From NCBI GenBank assembly GCA_900546445.1, contig URCV01000033.1, forward strand, positions 1-20,417: a stretch of 20,417 nucleotides of DNA, in the 5' to 3' direction. This stretch comes from an uncultured Bacteroidales bacterium. GTDB taxonomy: Bacteria > Bacteroidota > Bacteroidia > Bacteroidales > UBA932. Numbering within the stretch: the first letter of the stretch is position 1; each line of letters begins with the position of its first letter. Shown in pieces: positions 1-6,956 of the stretch. Under the pieces are notes generated by a model. The model saw only the letters and a list, made by a program, of their open reading frames with translations. It made no database searches and had not been told where the DNA came from. The translations under genes were made by a program, and so were the position numbers.

Positions 1-1494
1 ATGAGAGGCTCCGTGGATGGATGGGATTTCAAATCCTACATCTTGGGGATGCTCTTTTACAGATATATCTCTGAAAATATCACAACCTACATAAACAAAG
101 GTGAATGGGAGACAGAAAACAGAGACTTTAATTATGCCGACCTTAATGATTCTCAAGCAGAAGGCATAAGGGAAGAGATGGTGAATGTCAAAGGTTTTTT
201 CATACTTCCTTCACAACTCTTTGAAAACATCTGCCGGACTTGTGATTCTGACCCCAACCTGAATATGACACTTGAAGGAATCTTCTCCGCCATAGAAAAC
301 TCAGCTAAGGGAACTGCAAGTGAAGATGACTTCAAGGGGCTGTTTGCAGACCTTGACGTAAACAGCAACAAGCTGGGAGCTACCGTCATCAAGAGAAATG
401 AAAAACTGGTCAAGCTTCTGAGAGGCATCCAGTCGATGAAACTTGGAGATTATCAGGACAATACCATCGACGCCTTCGGTGATGCATACGAATACCTGAT
501 GGGAATGTATGCTTCAAATGCTGGAAAGAGCGGTGGTGAATACTATACTCCGCAGGAAGTAAGTGAGCTCTTGACTAAGCTCGCCACCGTGGGCAAGACG
601 GAAGTCAATAAAGTTTATGACCCGGCCTGTGGTTCAGGTTCACTGCTCCTAAAGGCTGCAAAGATACTTGGCAAGGATAATGTCCGCCAAGGCTTCTTCG
701 GGCAGGAAATCAACCTTACTACATATAACCTGTGCAGAATCAATATGTTTCTTCACGACATCGACTATGACAAGTTCGACATAGCCTGTGAAGACACACT
801 TCTTTCTCCACAGCATTGGGATGATGAGCCTTTCGAGGTAATCGTCTCTAACCCACCTTATTCGACCAAATGGAAAGGAGATGATGACATAACCCTTATC
901 AATGACCCGAGATTTGCCCCTGCGGGCGTGCTTGCGCCTAAGTCCAAGGCTGATCTTGCATTCATTATGCACTCTCTTTCCTGGCTCGCCAGCAATGGCA
1001 CGGCTGCCATAGTGTGCTTCCCGGGTGTGATGTATAGAGGTGGCGCGGAGAAGAAAATCAGGCAGTATCTGGTGGACAACAATTATGTGGATTGCATCAT
1101 CCAGCTGCCGGATAATTTGTTCTTCGGGACTACCATAGCGACCTGCATCATGGTCCTCAAGAAGGCCAAGAAAGACAACAGCACCCTGTTCATAGATGCT
1201 ACCCGGGAGTGCGTCAAGGTTACCAATTCCAACAAACTCACTGATGAGAACATCCAGCATATATTGGCCATTTTCACAGACAGGAAAGACGTGCAGTATG
1301 CCAGCAGGCTTGTGGCCAATGATGACATAGCCAAGGCTGACTACAACCTGTCGGTTTCTACCTATGTGGAGCAGGAAGATACGCGCGAGAAGGTGGATAT
1401 CGTGAAACTCAATGCCGAGATTGCCCAGATAGTGGAGAGGGAGAATGTGCTTAGGGCTGAGATTGACAAGATAATAAATGAAATAGAAATATAA
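1..1494 (+). CDS. hsdM: Type I restriction-modification DNA methyltransferase subunit HsdM (5' partial)
   Basis: HsdM transfers methyl groups from S-adenosylmethionine to adenines in the site chosen by HsdS; two HsdM and one HsdS form the methylase. Visible residues: the SAM-binding motif D207-P-A-C-G-S-G213 and the catalytic N284-P-P-Y287 motif of N6-adenine methylases, plus family blocks such as GKSGGEYYTPQ (about 175-185) and FAPAGVLAPKSKADLAF. The protein closely resembles EcoR124I HsdM as I remember it (about 520 aa), which has some 20 further residues before the VRGSVDGWDFK block that opens here. The ATG at base 1 is therefore most likely an internal Met and the real start lies upstream of the window. 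The C-terminus (acidic helix, stop at 1492-1494) is intact. hsdS and hsdR follow on the same strand, but a 443-bp gap separates hsdM from hsdS, unusual since these genes normally abut or overlap. Confidence 0.95.
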   Translation: MRGSVDGWDFKSYILGMLFYRYISENITTYINKGEWETENRDFNYADLNDSQAEGIREEMVNVKGFFILPSQLFENICRTCDSDPNLNMTLEGIFSAIENSAKGTASEDDFKGLFADLDVNSNKLGATVIKRNEKLVKLLRGIQSMKLGDYQDNTIDAFGDAYEYLMGMYASNAGKSGGEYYTPQEVSELLTKLATVGKTEVNKVYDPACGSGSLLLKAAKILGKDNVRQGFFGQEINLTTYNLCRINMFLHDIDYDKFDIACEDTLLSPQHWDDEPFEVIVSNPPYSTKWKGDDDITLINDPRFAPAGVLAPKSKADLAFIMHSLSWLASNGTAAIVCFPGVMYRGGAEKKIRQYLVDNNYVDCIIQLPDNLFFGTTIATCIMVLKKAKKDNSTLFIDATRECVKVTNSNKLTDENIQHILAIFTDRKDVQYASRLVANDDIAKADYNLSVSTYVEQEDTREKVDIVKLNAEIAQIVERENVLRAEIDKIINEIEI

Positions 1495-1504
1495 TGTCTT
1501 TGTG

Positions 1505-1651
1505 CCAATTCAGAATGGTCTCAAATGACGAAGCCGTCCGTGTGATGGACGGCTCCGATACAGACGGGTATGCAGACAAGGCCGAGGGGCTACCTTTTAC
1601 GGTAGTGGGCCTTCACGTAAACCTTTTTGTCTCGGACCATTCTGAAATGGC
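1505..1651. repeat. Inverted repeat with internal hairpins just after hsdM
   Basis: Arms at 1505-1520 and 1636-1651 are complementary at 15 of 16 positions, with a perfect 12-bp core (TTCAGAATGGTC and its complement). Between them lie a 7-bp hairpin (GCCGTCC 1533-1539 with GGACGGC 1547-1553) and a shorter one (CTACC 1590-1594 with GGTAG 1601-1605), so RNA from either strand could fold into a closed multi-branch structure. It begins 11 bp after the hsdM stop. One arm is inside the minus-strand small ORF at 1590-1736, the other beyond its stop. It may stabilise or end the hsdM message or fold the 3' end of the minus-strand message; the sequence does not decide. Confidence 0.7.
1533..1553 (-). 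terminator. Candidate terminator of the minus-strand small ORF
   Basis: A perfect 7-bp GC-rich stem (GCCGTCC / GGACGGC, 7-nt loop) is followed on the minus strand by TTCGTCATTT, a poor but T-rich tail. It lies about 37 nt after the stop of the minus-strand ORF at 1590-1736. The + strand side has no T run, so the minus orientation is preferred. The interrupted tail keeps confidence low. Confidence 0.35.
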
Positions 1652-1736
1652 CTCTGACTTTAATAGGTTTATGAGCATCTTTGCACTCTGTGCAGGAGCG
1701 CTCGTCAAACTGAATTTTGATTGAAATGTTAAGCAT
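1590..1736 (-). CDS. Small basic CxxC protein (48 aa), hypothetical
   Basis: A 48-codon frame from ATG (1736-1734) to TAG (1592-1590). Residues 15-18 are C-T-E-C, a possible half zinc site, and the C-terminal half is strongly basic and ordered (VRGHFRMVRDKK, then VYVKAHYRKR). The alternating basic/aromatic pattern resembles the short basic tails of small mobile-element and phage proteins, a resemblance from memory and not a family assignment. A TAG directly precedes the ATG, so no longer version exists with this start. No clear ribosome-binding site is seen, which is usual in Bacteroidota. It lies antisense in the hsdM-hsdS gap, downstream of a minus-strand promoter and a terminator-like hairpin. 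A + strand frame overlapping it (1494-1724) looks less protein-like. Function unknown; it could be chance. Confidence 0.4.
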   Translation of the reverse strand: MLNISIKIQFDERSCTECKDAHKPIKVRGHFRMVRDKKVYVKAHYRKR

Positions 1737-1805
1737 CTATATGACGATTTTTTGTTTGAGAGTTGAGAGCGGCCTTAAAGAGTACATCCGTTCTGTATAT
1801 TTCTA

Positions 1806-1885
1806 AATAAAAAGCACTTGCCCGAAAGCAAATGCTTTAAAAATCAAGTTTGAAGAGCGCTTCAATCGTCTTGATTAACATTTCC
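1806..1885 (-). ncRNA. Candidate small RNA between hsdM and hsdS
   Basis: Predicted ~80-nt transcript running leftward from the promoter at 1890-1919 to the terminator at 1811-1838. Its 5' half folds into a nested hairpin: outer stem TCAAG/CTTGA (1870-1874 with 1844-1848) and inner stem TTGAAG/CTTCAA closed by a 4-nt loop (1850-1865). Its 3' half is an intrinsic terminator with a T-rich tail. Promoter, compact fold and terminator together define a complete small RNA unit. It contains no credible ORF. The target is unknown; it is transcribed divergently from hsdS and antisense to any hsdM-hsdS read-through message, so control of the restriction locus is one possibility. Alternatively it is an attenuated leader for the small ORF at 1590-1736. 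Confidence 0.55.
1811..1838 (-). terminator. Intrinsic terminator of the candidate small RNA
   Basis: Stem AAAGCA-x-TTGC (1811-1821) with GCAA-x-TGCTTT (1828-1838), one C/A mismatch, 6-nt loop. On the minus strand it runs into TTTTTATTT. The + strand side lacks a T run, so it acts leftward. Confidence 0.65.
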
Positions 1886-1889
1886 GACA

Positions 1890-1919
1890 CAAAGGTAAGC
1901 AATTAAAAGGGAAAAGCAA
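1890..1919 (-). promoter_or_regulatory. Bacteroidota-type promoter driving the candidate small RNA
   Basis: On the minus strand, TTG (1919-1917), 19 nt, then TACCTTTG (1897-1890), matching the Bacteroidota -33/-7 consensus. The 12-mer TGCTTACCTTTG is identical to that in the 23S promoter at 18227-18257, which suggests a strong promoter. Expected transcript start about 1886-1882. Confidence 0.7.
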
Positions 1920-1937
1920 TACTTGACAGAAGAAAAT

Positions 1938-3086
1938 ATGAGTAAGTTGGAAGAACTGATACAACAATACTGTCCTGATGGGGTGGAGTGGAAGACACTG
2001 GGTGAGGCTACCATAATGAAAAGGGGAACTTCTGTAACAAAAGGTATAATGCAGGAAGGCAATATCCCTGTCATTTCTGGCGGAAGGCAACCAGCATTTT
2101 ATTGCAATGTCTCAAATAGAACAGGGGAGGTTATTACAGTTGCTGGAAGTGGGGCTGGTGCTGGATATGTTCAATACTGGAATGAACCAATTTTTGTTTG
2201 CGATGCCTTTTCAATACAAGGAAATGAAACTTTGAAGACCAAGTATGTCTATTATATCTTGACCAATATTCAAGAGAAAATATATTCTACAAAGAAAGGT
2301 GGTGGTGTTCCACACGTTCATATATCAAGTATCGAAAAGTTTGAAATCCCCGTGCCGCCCCTTCCTGTGCAGGAAGAGATTGTGAGAATACTGGATAATT
2401 TTACAGAATTGCAAGCAGAATTGCAAGCAGAATTGCAAAAACGTAAATTACAGTATAATTACTATCTCGAGAACCTGTTGAATTTCAATAGGGGGGGGTA
2501 TCAAGCAGAAGTAAGATGGATGAAGTTGAAGGACATAGGTAAAGTATGTATGTGTAAAAGAATACTGAAAAGTCAAACGTCATCATCTGGTGATATCCCA
2601 TTCTTCAAAATCGGGACTTTTGGTGGTAATGCTGATTCGTATATATCACAGGCTTTATTCAATGAGTATAAGGCCAAATATTCATACCCACAAAAAGGAG
2701 ATGTTCTTATTTCTGCGGCAGGTACTATTGGCAGAACCATTGTATTTGATGGTACACCTTCATATTTTCAGGATAGCAATATAGTGTGGTTGAAACACGA
2801 TGAAAGCATCGTGCTAAACTCTTATTTGAGATATTGCTACACGTTGAAACCGTGGGTAATATCAACGGGAGGGACAATAGCCAGATTATACAATGATAAT
2901 ATTCTTGAAGCAACTATTCCAGTTCCCTCCTTAGCAGAGCAACAAGAAATAGTCTCCATCCTCGACCGCTTCGATCGCCTCACCACTGACCTCTCCCAGG
3001 GTCTCCCTGCCGAGATTGAGAAACGCAGACAACAGTATGAGTATTATAGAGACAAGCTACTAACTTTCAAAAGAAAAGCAGCATAA
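1938..3086 (+). CDS. hsdS: Type I restriction-modification specificity subunit HsdS
   Basis: HsdS selects the bipartite DNA target for both methylation and cleavage. The 382-aa protein has the classic twofold layout: target-recognition domain 1 (about 16-138), a conserved helix beginning PVQEEIVRILDNF (143-155) up to LLNF (180-183), domain 2 (about 193-328), and a matching second helix beginning AEQQEIVSILDRF (333-345). ATG 1938 is chosen over TTG 1923 because MSKLEELIQ is the usual HsdS opening. The recognition domains look more AT-rich than hsdM or hsdR, as expected for exchangeable specificity modules. The inter-domain helix contains three 12-bp repeats (ELQA), and residues 185-187 are encoded by a G8 tract; both are length-variable sequence types. 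M195, shortly after the tract, could start a second half-subunit. hsdR follows after 21 bp. No recombinase or spare hsdS copy is in the window. Confidence 0.95.
   Translation: MSKLEELIQQYCPDGVEWKTLGEATIMKRGTSVTKGIMQEGNIPVISGGRQPAFYCNVSNRTGEVITVAGSGAGAGYVQYWNEPIFVCDAFSIQGNETLKTKYVYYILTNIQEKIYSTKKGGGVPHVHISSIEKFEIPVPPLPVQEEIVRILDNFTELQAELQAELQKRKLQYNYYLENLLNFNRGGYQAEVRWMKLKDIGKVCMCKRILKSQTSSSGDIPFFKIGTFGGNADSYISQALFNEYKAKYSYPQKGDVLISAAGTIGRTIVFDGTPSYFQDSNIVWLKHDESIVLNSYLRYCYTLKPWVISTGGTIARLYNDNILEATIPVPSLAEQQEIVSILDRFDRLTTDLSQGLPAEIEKRRQQYEYYRDKLLTFKRKAA
2404..2439 (+). repeat. Three 12-bp tandem repeats in hsdS (ELQA)
   Basis: CAGAATTGCAAG occurs twice exactly (2404-2415, 2416-2427) and once with one change (2428-2439), encoding ELQA-ELQA-ELQ (157-167) in the helix that spaces the two recognition domains. 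The unit is 4 codons, so gain or loss keeps frame. The EcoR124I/II pair is known to differ by one 4-residue (TAEL) repeat at this place, which changes the target spacer by 1 bp. Confidence 0.9.
2491..2498 (+). repeat. G8 homopolymer tract in hsdS
   Basis: Eight consecutive G encode part of R185-G-G187 between the two halves of HsdS. With one G lost, a stop follows after four new codons; with one gained, a stop comes about 15 codons later. Both would leave an HsdS limited to its first recognition domain. Poly-G runs of this length within coding sequence are typical slipped-strand switches. Confidence 0.85.
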
Positions 3087-3107
3087 CAAAACACAAGAAA
3101 CATAATA

Positions 3108-6100
3108 ATGGCACAATACAATATCATAGCTGAAAGCCAGGAATACACTGTGGTCTCGGAGTATGACCACGTGGCCACTCCTGCGGAAAATTACCAAAGC
3201 GAGGCTGATTTGGAGAAAGAGTTCATCCGGCTCCTTCAGGAGCAGGGGTATGATTATCTACCTATCCATAAGGAGGCAGACCTTATCTCCAACCTCAGAG
3301 CCCAGCTTGAAAAACTCAACCACTATCATTTCACAGATAGTGAGTGGGAGCGCTTTTTCAATGAGTGCATAGCTAACCAGAACGATGATATTGTAGCCAA
3401 GACACAGAAGATTCAGGATGACTATATCCAGGTCCTTAAAAGAGACACCGGCGAAAGCCAGAACATCAAGCTAATAGATAAGGACAATATCCATAATAAC
3501 TCCCTTCAGGTCATTAACCAGTATGTGGAAGAAGGAGGAAGCTATGATACCAGATATGATGTATCCATTCTTGTCAATGGCCTCCCACTTGTGCATATTG
3601 AGCTCAAAAGAAGAGGCGTCCAGCTAAAGGAGGCATTTAACCAGATAAACAGATACCAGAGGGACAGTTTCTGGGCGGGATGTGGCCTGTATGAGTATGT
3701 GCAGATATTTGTCATATCCAATGGAACAAATACCAAATACTACTCGAACACCACCCGCGCCAATCACCTCAAAGAGCAGGAACCTGGTGGAAGAAACAAG
3801 TCCAAGAAGACATCCAACTCCTTTGAGTTCTCATCTTTCTGGGCGGACAGTAACAATAAGACTATCACTGACCTTTTGGACTTCACTAAGACGTTCTTCT
3901 CGAAGCATACCTTGCTGAACATCCTTACCAAATATTGTGTCTTCACCAGCGAGAAGATGCTTATGGTGATGCGTCCTTACCAGATCGCTGCCACGGAAAG
4001 GATAATCCAGAGGATAAATGTTGCAAACAACTACAAGTTTTATGGCAGCATCAGGGGTGGAGGATACATCTGGCACACCACAGGCTCCGGCAAGACACTG
4101 ACGTCGTTCAAGACGGCCCAATTGGCCTCCAAACTCCCTTATATAGACAAAGTTCTGTTCGTGGTAGATAGGAAGGACCTCGACTATCAGACGATGAAGG
4201 AGTATAATCGTTTCGAGGAAGGGGCTGCTGACGGAAATACCTCTACTGCCGTACTTCAGAGACAATTAGAAAACAGGGATAAGAATGGCGGTTATCACGA
4301 TTACCGAATTATTGTCACCACCATCCAGAAGCTTTCCATTTTCGTGCAGAAGAATAAGAACCATCCTGTATTTCAGCAGAGGGTGGTCATCATCTTCGAT
4401 GAGTGCCACAGGAGTAACTTCGGTGAGATGCACAGTGCCATTACTAAGAACTTTAAGAAATATAATCTGTTCGGCTTCACCGGCACTCCTATTTTCGCAC
4501 AGAATGCAGGGACTGGTGGAGATATGAGACTGAAAACTACTCAGCAGGCGTTTGGGGACAAACTCCACACGTACACCATAGTGGATGCCATAAACGACGA
4601 GAATGTCCTGCCTTTCAGGATTGACTATGTGAATACCATCAAGGAGAAAGAGGGCATTCTGGATCAGAAGATTTCCGCCATAGACAGGGAAAAGGCTATG
4701 GCCTCTCCTGAAAGGATATCTCAGGTGGTAAAATACATCCTGGAACACTTCGACCAGAAGACGAAACGGAGTTCGTACTATTCTTTCCGTGTGCTGGATG
4801 ATATAAATAAAGTGGCAGGTGCGAAAAGAGGGGAAGTGGTCCCCGAGCATAAGACAGAGCAGAAATTGAATGGCTTCAACGCTATGTTTGCCGTGGCTTC
4901 CATTCCTATGGCCAAGGCCTACTACAATGAGTTCAAAAGGCAGCAGGCAGAGCTCCCGGAAGCACAGAGACTGAAGATAGCTACCATATATAGTTATGGT
5001 GCAAATGAGGAAGAGGTGGATGGAATACTCGCAGAAGAGAATCCTGAGAGCACCACTCAGCTTGACCAGCAGTCAAGGGATTTCCTCGAGGGGGCTATTC
5101 AGGACTATAATAAGATGTTCTCCACTAATTACGACACTTCTTCTGACAAGTTCCAGAATTACTACAAGGACCTGTCACTCAGGATGAAGAATAGGGAGGT
5201 GGATTTGGTGATAGTGGTGAATATGTTTCTTACTGGCTTTGATGCCACTACGCTCAATACCCTGTTTGTGGATAAGAACCTAAAGCAGCACGGACTTATA
5301 CAGGCGTTTTCTAGGACAAACAGAATACTGAACTCTGTCAAGACCTTCGGTAATATAGTCTGTTTTAGGGATCTTCAGCAGGCTACCGATGATGCCATCG
5401 CCCTCTTCGGGGACAAGGATGCAAGCAGTATTGTGGTGCTGAAAGATTTCCTGTCTTACTATGATGGATACGACACGGAAAAGGGAAAGCACTGTTATGG
5501 CTATAAGGAACTTGTCGAGCAGCTTCAGGATGAGTTCCCTGAAGGACAGGCTATCTTAGGTGAAGAAGCGGAACGGAGGTTCGTGGCGTTGTTTGGTAGC
5601 CTTCTCAAATCCATCAACATTCTTTCCACCTTTGACCAATTTGAGGGACAGCAAATAATCACTGACAGGCAGTTGCAGGATTACCAGAGTAATTATCTTG
5701 ACCTACAGGAAAAGTGGAGAAGACGCAGACCCGCAGACAAAGAGAATATTAATGATGACCTCGTGTTCGAGACTGAACTTATAAGACAGGTGGAGATAAA
5801 CATTGACTATATTCTCCTACTCGTCCAGAAATATCACGACAGTAACTGCACGAACAAGGAGATACTTGTAAATATTTCCAAGGCCGTAGGTTCAAGCCTC
5901 CAGCTCAGAAGTAAGAAAGAGCTTATCGAGAATTTCATAGGCAGTGTAAGTGCCGATATCGATGTAGAAAAGAGTTGGAAGGACTTCGTTCAGCAGCGGA
6001 AAGATGAAGATTTGAAAGAAATCATAGATAGTGAGCATCTCAAGCCACAGGAGACGAAGACATTCATCGACAATAGTTTCCGAGACGGGCAGGTGAGGAC

Positions 6101-6230
6101 CACGGGAACGGATATCGACAAGATACTCCCTCCTATGTCCCGCTTCGGCGGAAGCGACAACAGGCAGGAGAAAAAGAAGACTGTCGTCGAGAAGCTGCAA
6201 GCCTTCTTCGAGAGATACTTTGGGTTATAA
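3108..6230 (+). CDS. hsdR: Type I restriction enzyme HsdR (nuclease and DNA translocase)
   Basis: HsdR joins HsdM2S to form the complete enzyme, pulls DNA past the bound complex using ATP and cuts at a distance when the target is unmethylated. Visible parts: a PD-ExK nuclease near the N-terminus with D151, E165-L-K167; a superfamily 2 helicase motor with Walker A T325-G-S-G-K-T330, Walker B D431-E-C-H434, motif III FTGTP (about 463-467) and motif VI QAFSRTNRI (about 735); then a helical C-terminal part. Length (1040 aa) and nuclease residue numbers agree with EcoR124I HsdR as I recall it, placing the system in type IC. All key residues are present and the frame is intact, so restriction should be functional whenever HsdS is. 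The ATG at 3108 lies 21 bp after hsdS. A 6-bp AT-rich hairpin (6223-6243) spans the stop but has no T run. Confidence 0.97.
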   Translation: MAQYNIIAESQEYTVVSEYDHVATPAENYQSEADLEKEFIRLLQEQGYDYLPIHKEADLISNLRAQLEKLNHYHFTDSEWERFFNECIANQNDDIVAKTQKIQDDYIQVLKRDTGESQNIKLIDKDNIHNNSLQVINQYVEEGGSYDTRYDVSILVNGLPLVHIELKRRGVQLKEAFNQINRYQRDSFWAGCGLYEYVQIFVISNGTNTKYYSNTTRANHLKEQEPGGRNKSKKTSNSFEFSSFWADSNNKTITDLLDFTKTFFSKHTLLNILTKYCVFTSEKMLMVMRPYQIAATERIIQRINVANNYKFYGSIRGGGYIWHTTGSGKTLTSFKTAQLASKLPYIDKVLFVVDRKDLDYQTMKEYNRFEEGAADGNTSTAVLQRQLENRDKNGGYHDYRIIVTTIQKLSIFVQKNKNHPVFQQRVVIIFDECHRSNFGEMHSAITKNFKKYNLFGFTGTPIFAQNAGTGGDMRLKTTQQAFGDKLHTYTIVDAINDENVLPFRIDYVNTIKEKEGILDQKISAIDREKAMASPERISQVVKYILEHFDQKTKRSSYYSFRVLDDINKVAGAKRGEVVPEHKTEQKLNGFNAMFAVASIPMAKAYYNEFKRQQAELPEAQRLKIATIYSYGANEEEVDGILAEENPESTTQLDQQSRDFLEGAIQDYNKMFSTNYDTSSDKFQNYYKDLSLRMKNREVDLVIVVNMFLTGFDATTLNTLFVDKNLKQHGLIQAFSRTNRILNSVKTFGNIVCFRDLQQATDDAIALFGDKDASSIVVLKDFLSYYDGYDTEKGKHCYGYKELVEQLQDEFPEGQAILGEEAERRFVALFGSLLKSINILSTFDQFEGQQIITDRQLQDYQSNYLDLQEKWRRRRPADKENINDDLVFETELIRQVEINIDYILLLVQKYHDSNCTNKEILVNISKAVGSSLQLRSKKELIENFIGSVSADIDVEKSWKDFVQQRKDEDLKEIIDSEHLKPQETKTFIDNSFRDGQVRTTGTDIDKILPPMSRFGGSDNRQEKKKTVVEKLQAFFERYFGL

Positions 6231-6591
6231 AAATCCCATAACCTATCATATAATATAGAAAAAGTGGTCATTTCATATACGTAATGATATGTTGTGGGTC
6301 ATGGGGAAAACCCTGTGTTTCTATACAGAAACTGATTCTGGTCGTTCTGCGAAAACGCTCACCAATTTCACTTTGGCAGCCAATGTGCCATAGAACGCGT
6401 ATATCGATACCTTCCTGCCAAGGTGGAGCTAAAAAAGTCTCACTTTGGCAAGCAATCCTTCACCGAGTGCGCTCTACGCTATCCGCCCTGCCAAAGTGAA
6501 TTTGCGGAGCTCCAGCGAACAGGCAATACACCCTGATATTTTTCGTTCCCGTCCGAGGGGTGTCTTTGCCGCGAGCGACCCTCTCTAAAAC
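6231..6591. other. Non-coding stretch after hsdR
   Basis: I see no convincing gene here. One 71-codon + strand frame (6284-6499) runs through the inverted repeats, lacks family features and is rich in Trp/Cys from unusual codons. The stretch holds the tandem hairpins at 6367-6500 and a weak stem GAGGG/CCCTC (6555-6559 with 6579-6583). It separates the + strand hsd genes from the convergent minus-strand tRNA unit. Confidence 0.6.
6367..6500. repeat. Tandemly duplicated hairpin
   Basis: Four related arms alternate in orientation: TTCACTTTGGCAG (6367-6379), CCTGCCAAGGTGG (6414-6426), CTCACTTTGGCA (6439-6450) and CTGCCAAAGTGAA (6488-6500). Arms 1 and 2 pair over 11 bp with one G-U; arms 3 and 4 pair perfectly over 11 bp; arms 1 and 4 pair perfectly over 13 bp. 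The two hairpin units are offset by about 72 bp, so the region looks like a duplicated ~60-bp unit that can also form one long-range structure. No open frame or T run explains it. Confidence 0.7.
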
Positions 6592-6593
6592 AG

Positions 6594-6624
6594 CGACAGC
6601 GAAACCATATCGGTCTCGCTGTCG
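6594..6624 (-). terminator. Strong terminator of the tRNA/93-aa protein unit
   Basis: A perfect 9-bp stem CGACAGCGA/TCGCTGTCG (6594-6602 with 6616-6624) continues past one mismatch into ACC/GGT, with a 5-nt loop. On the minus strand it is followed by CTGTTTTAG. It begins 28 bp after the stop of the 93-aa gene. Confidence 0.75.
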
Positions 6625-6651
6625 TCGTATTAATGTATGAATAATTGAAAA

Positions 6652-6933
6652 CTATTCTGTAACGGTGGCCTTAACAGTCTCGCTCAGCTTGTTATAGAGA
6701 GCGTCTGTTCTTTCAAGAATCTCTTTACGGAGAGCGTTATAGTAAGCCTTCTTACTCCCTTCGGCCTTTCCGTAAACTTTGTCCTTAAGCTCGTTATAAA
6801 GGTCAATGGCCTCTTCCATAAGTGCAGCTACGGTCTCATCTGTCTGAGGTCTAACGGCAGCTACAACGGAACAATCCTCGATAAACGCACCGAGAACGTA
6901 TTCAATGTCTTTTTTTATGTCTCTAAGATTCAT
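6652..6933 (-). CDS. Conserved-looking 93-aa helical protein downstream of tRNAs
   Basis: I do not recognise a named family, but this looks like a real gene. It starts MNLRDIKKDIEYVLGAF with an amphipathic heptad-like pattern, continues through charged helices (EEAIDLYNELKDKVYGK, about 41-57) and has no signal peptide or membrane segment, so it should be a cytosolic, mostly helical protein. One Cys (C21) and no metal-binding cluster are seen. It begins 23 bp after the 3' end of tRNA-Met on the same strand, has no obvious promoter of its own, and ends 28 bp before a strong terminator, so it is probably made from the tRNA transcript after processing. Similar short proteins occur in Bacteroidales genomes, from memory; no role can be inferred. 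Confidence 0.75.
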   Translation of the reverse strand: MNLRDIKKDIEYVLGAFIEDCSVVAAVRPQTDETVAALMEEAIDLYNELKDKVYGKAEGSKKAYYNALRKEILERTDALYNKLSETVKATVTE

Positions 6934-6956
6934 TTTAAAAGTAATTAGAGTTATCG

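Noticed and set aside
1..3. ATG at base 1 as the true hsdM start
   Set aside because: Relatives have about 20 residues before this conserved block, so the start is outside the window.
1494..1724. 76-codon + strand frame whose ATG overlaps the hsdM stop
   Set aside because: The overlap looks like coupling, but the translation has no family features and runs through the inverted-repeat structure; the opposite strand gives a more protein-like frame.
1923..1937. TTG start giving hsdS five extra residues
   Set aside because: ATG 1938 gives the usual HsdS opening MSKLEELIQ; the TTG would add residues with no family support.
6284..6499. 71-codon + strand frame after hsdR
   Set aside because: It is built over the duplicated inverted repeats, with unlikely composition and no homology recognised.
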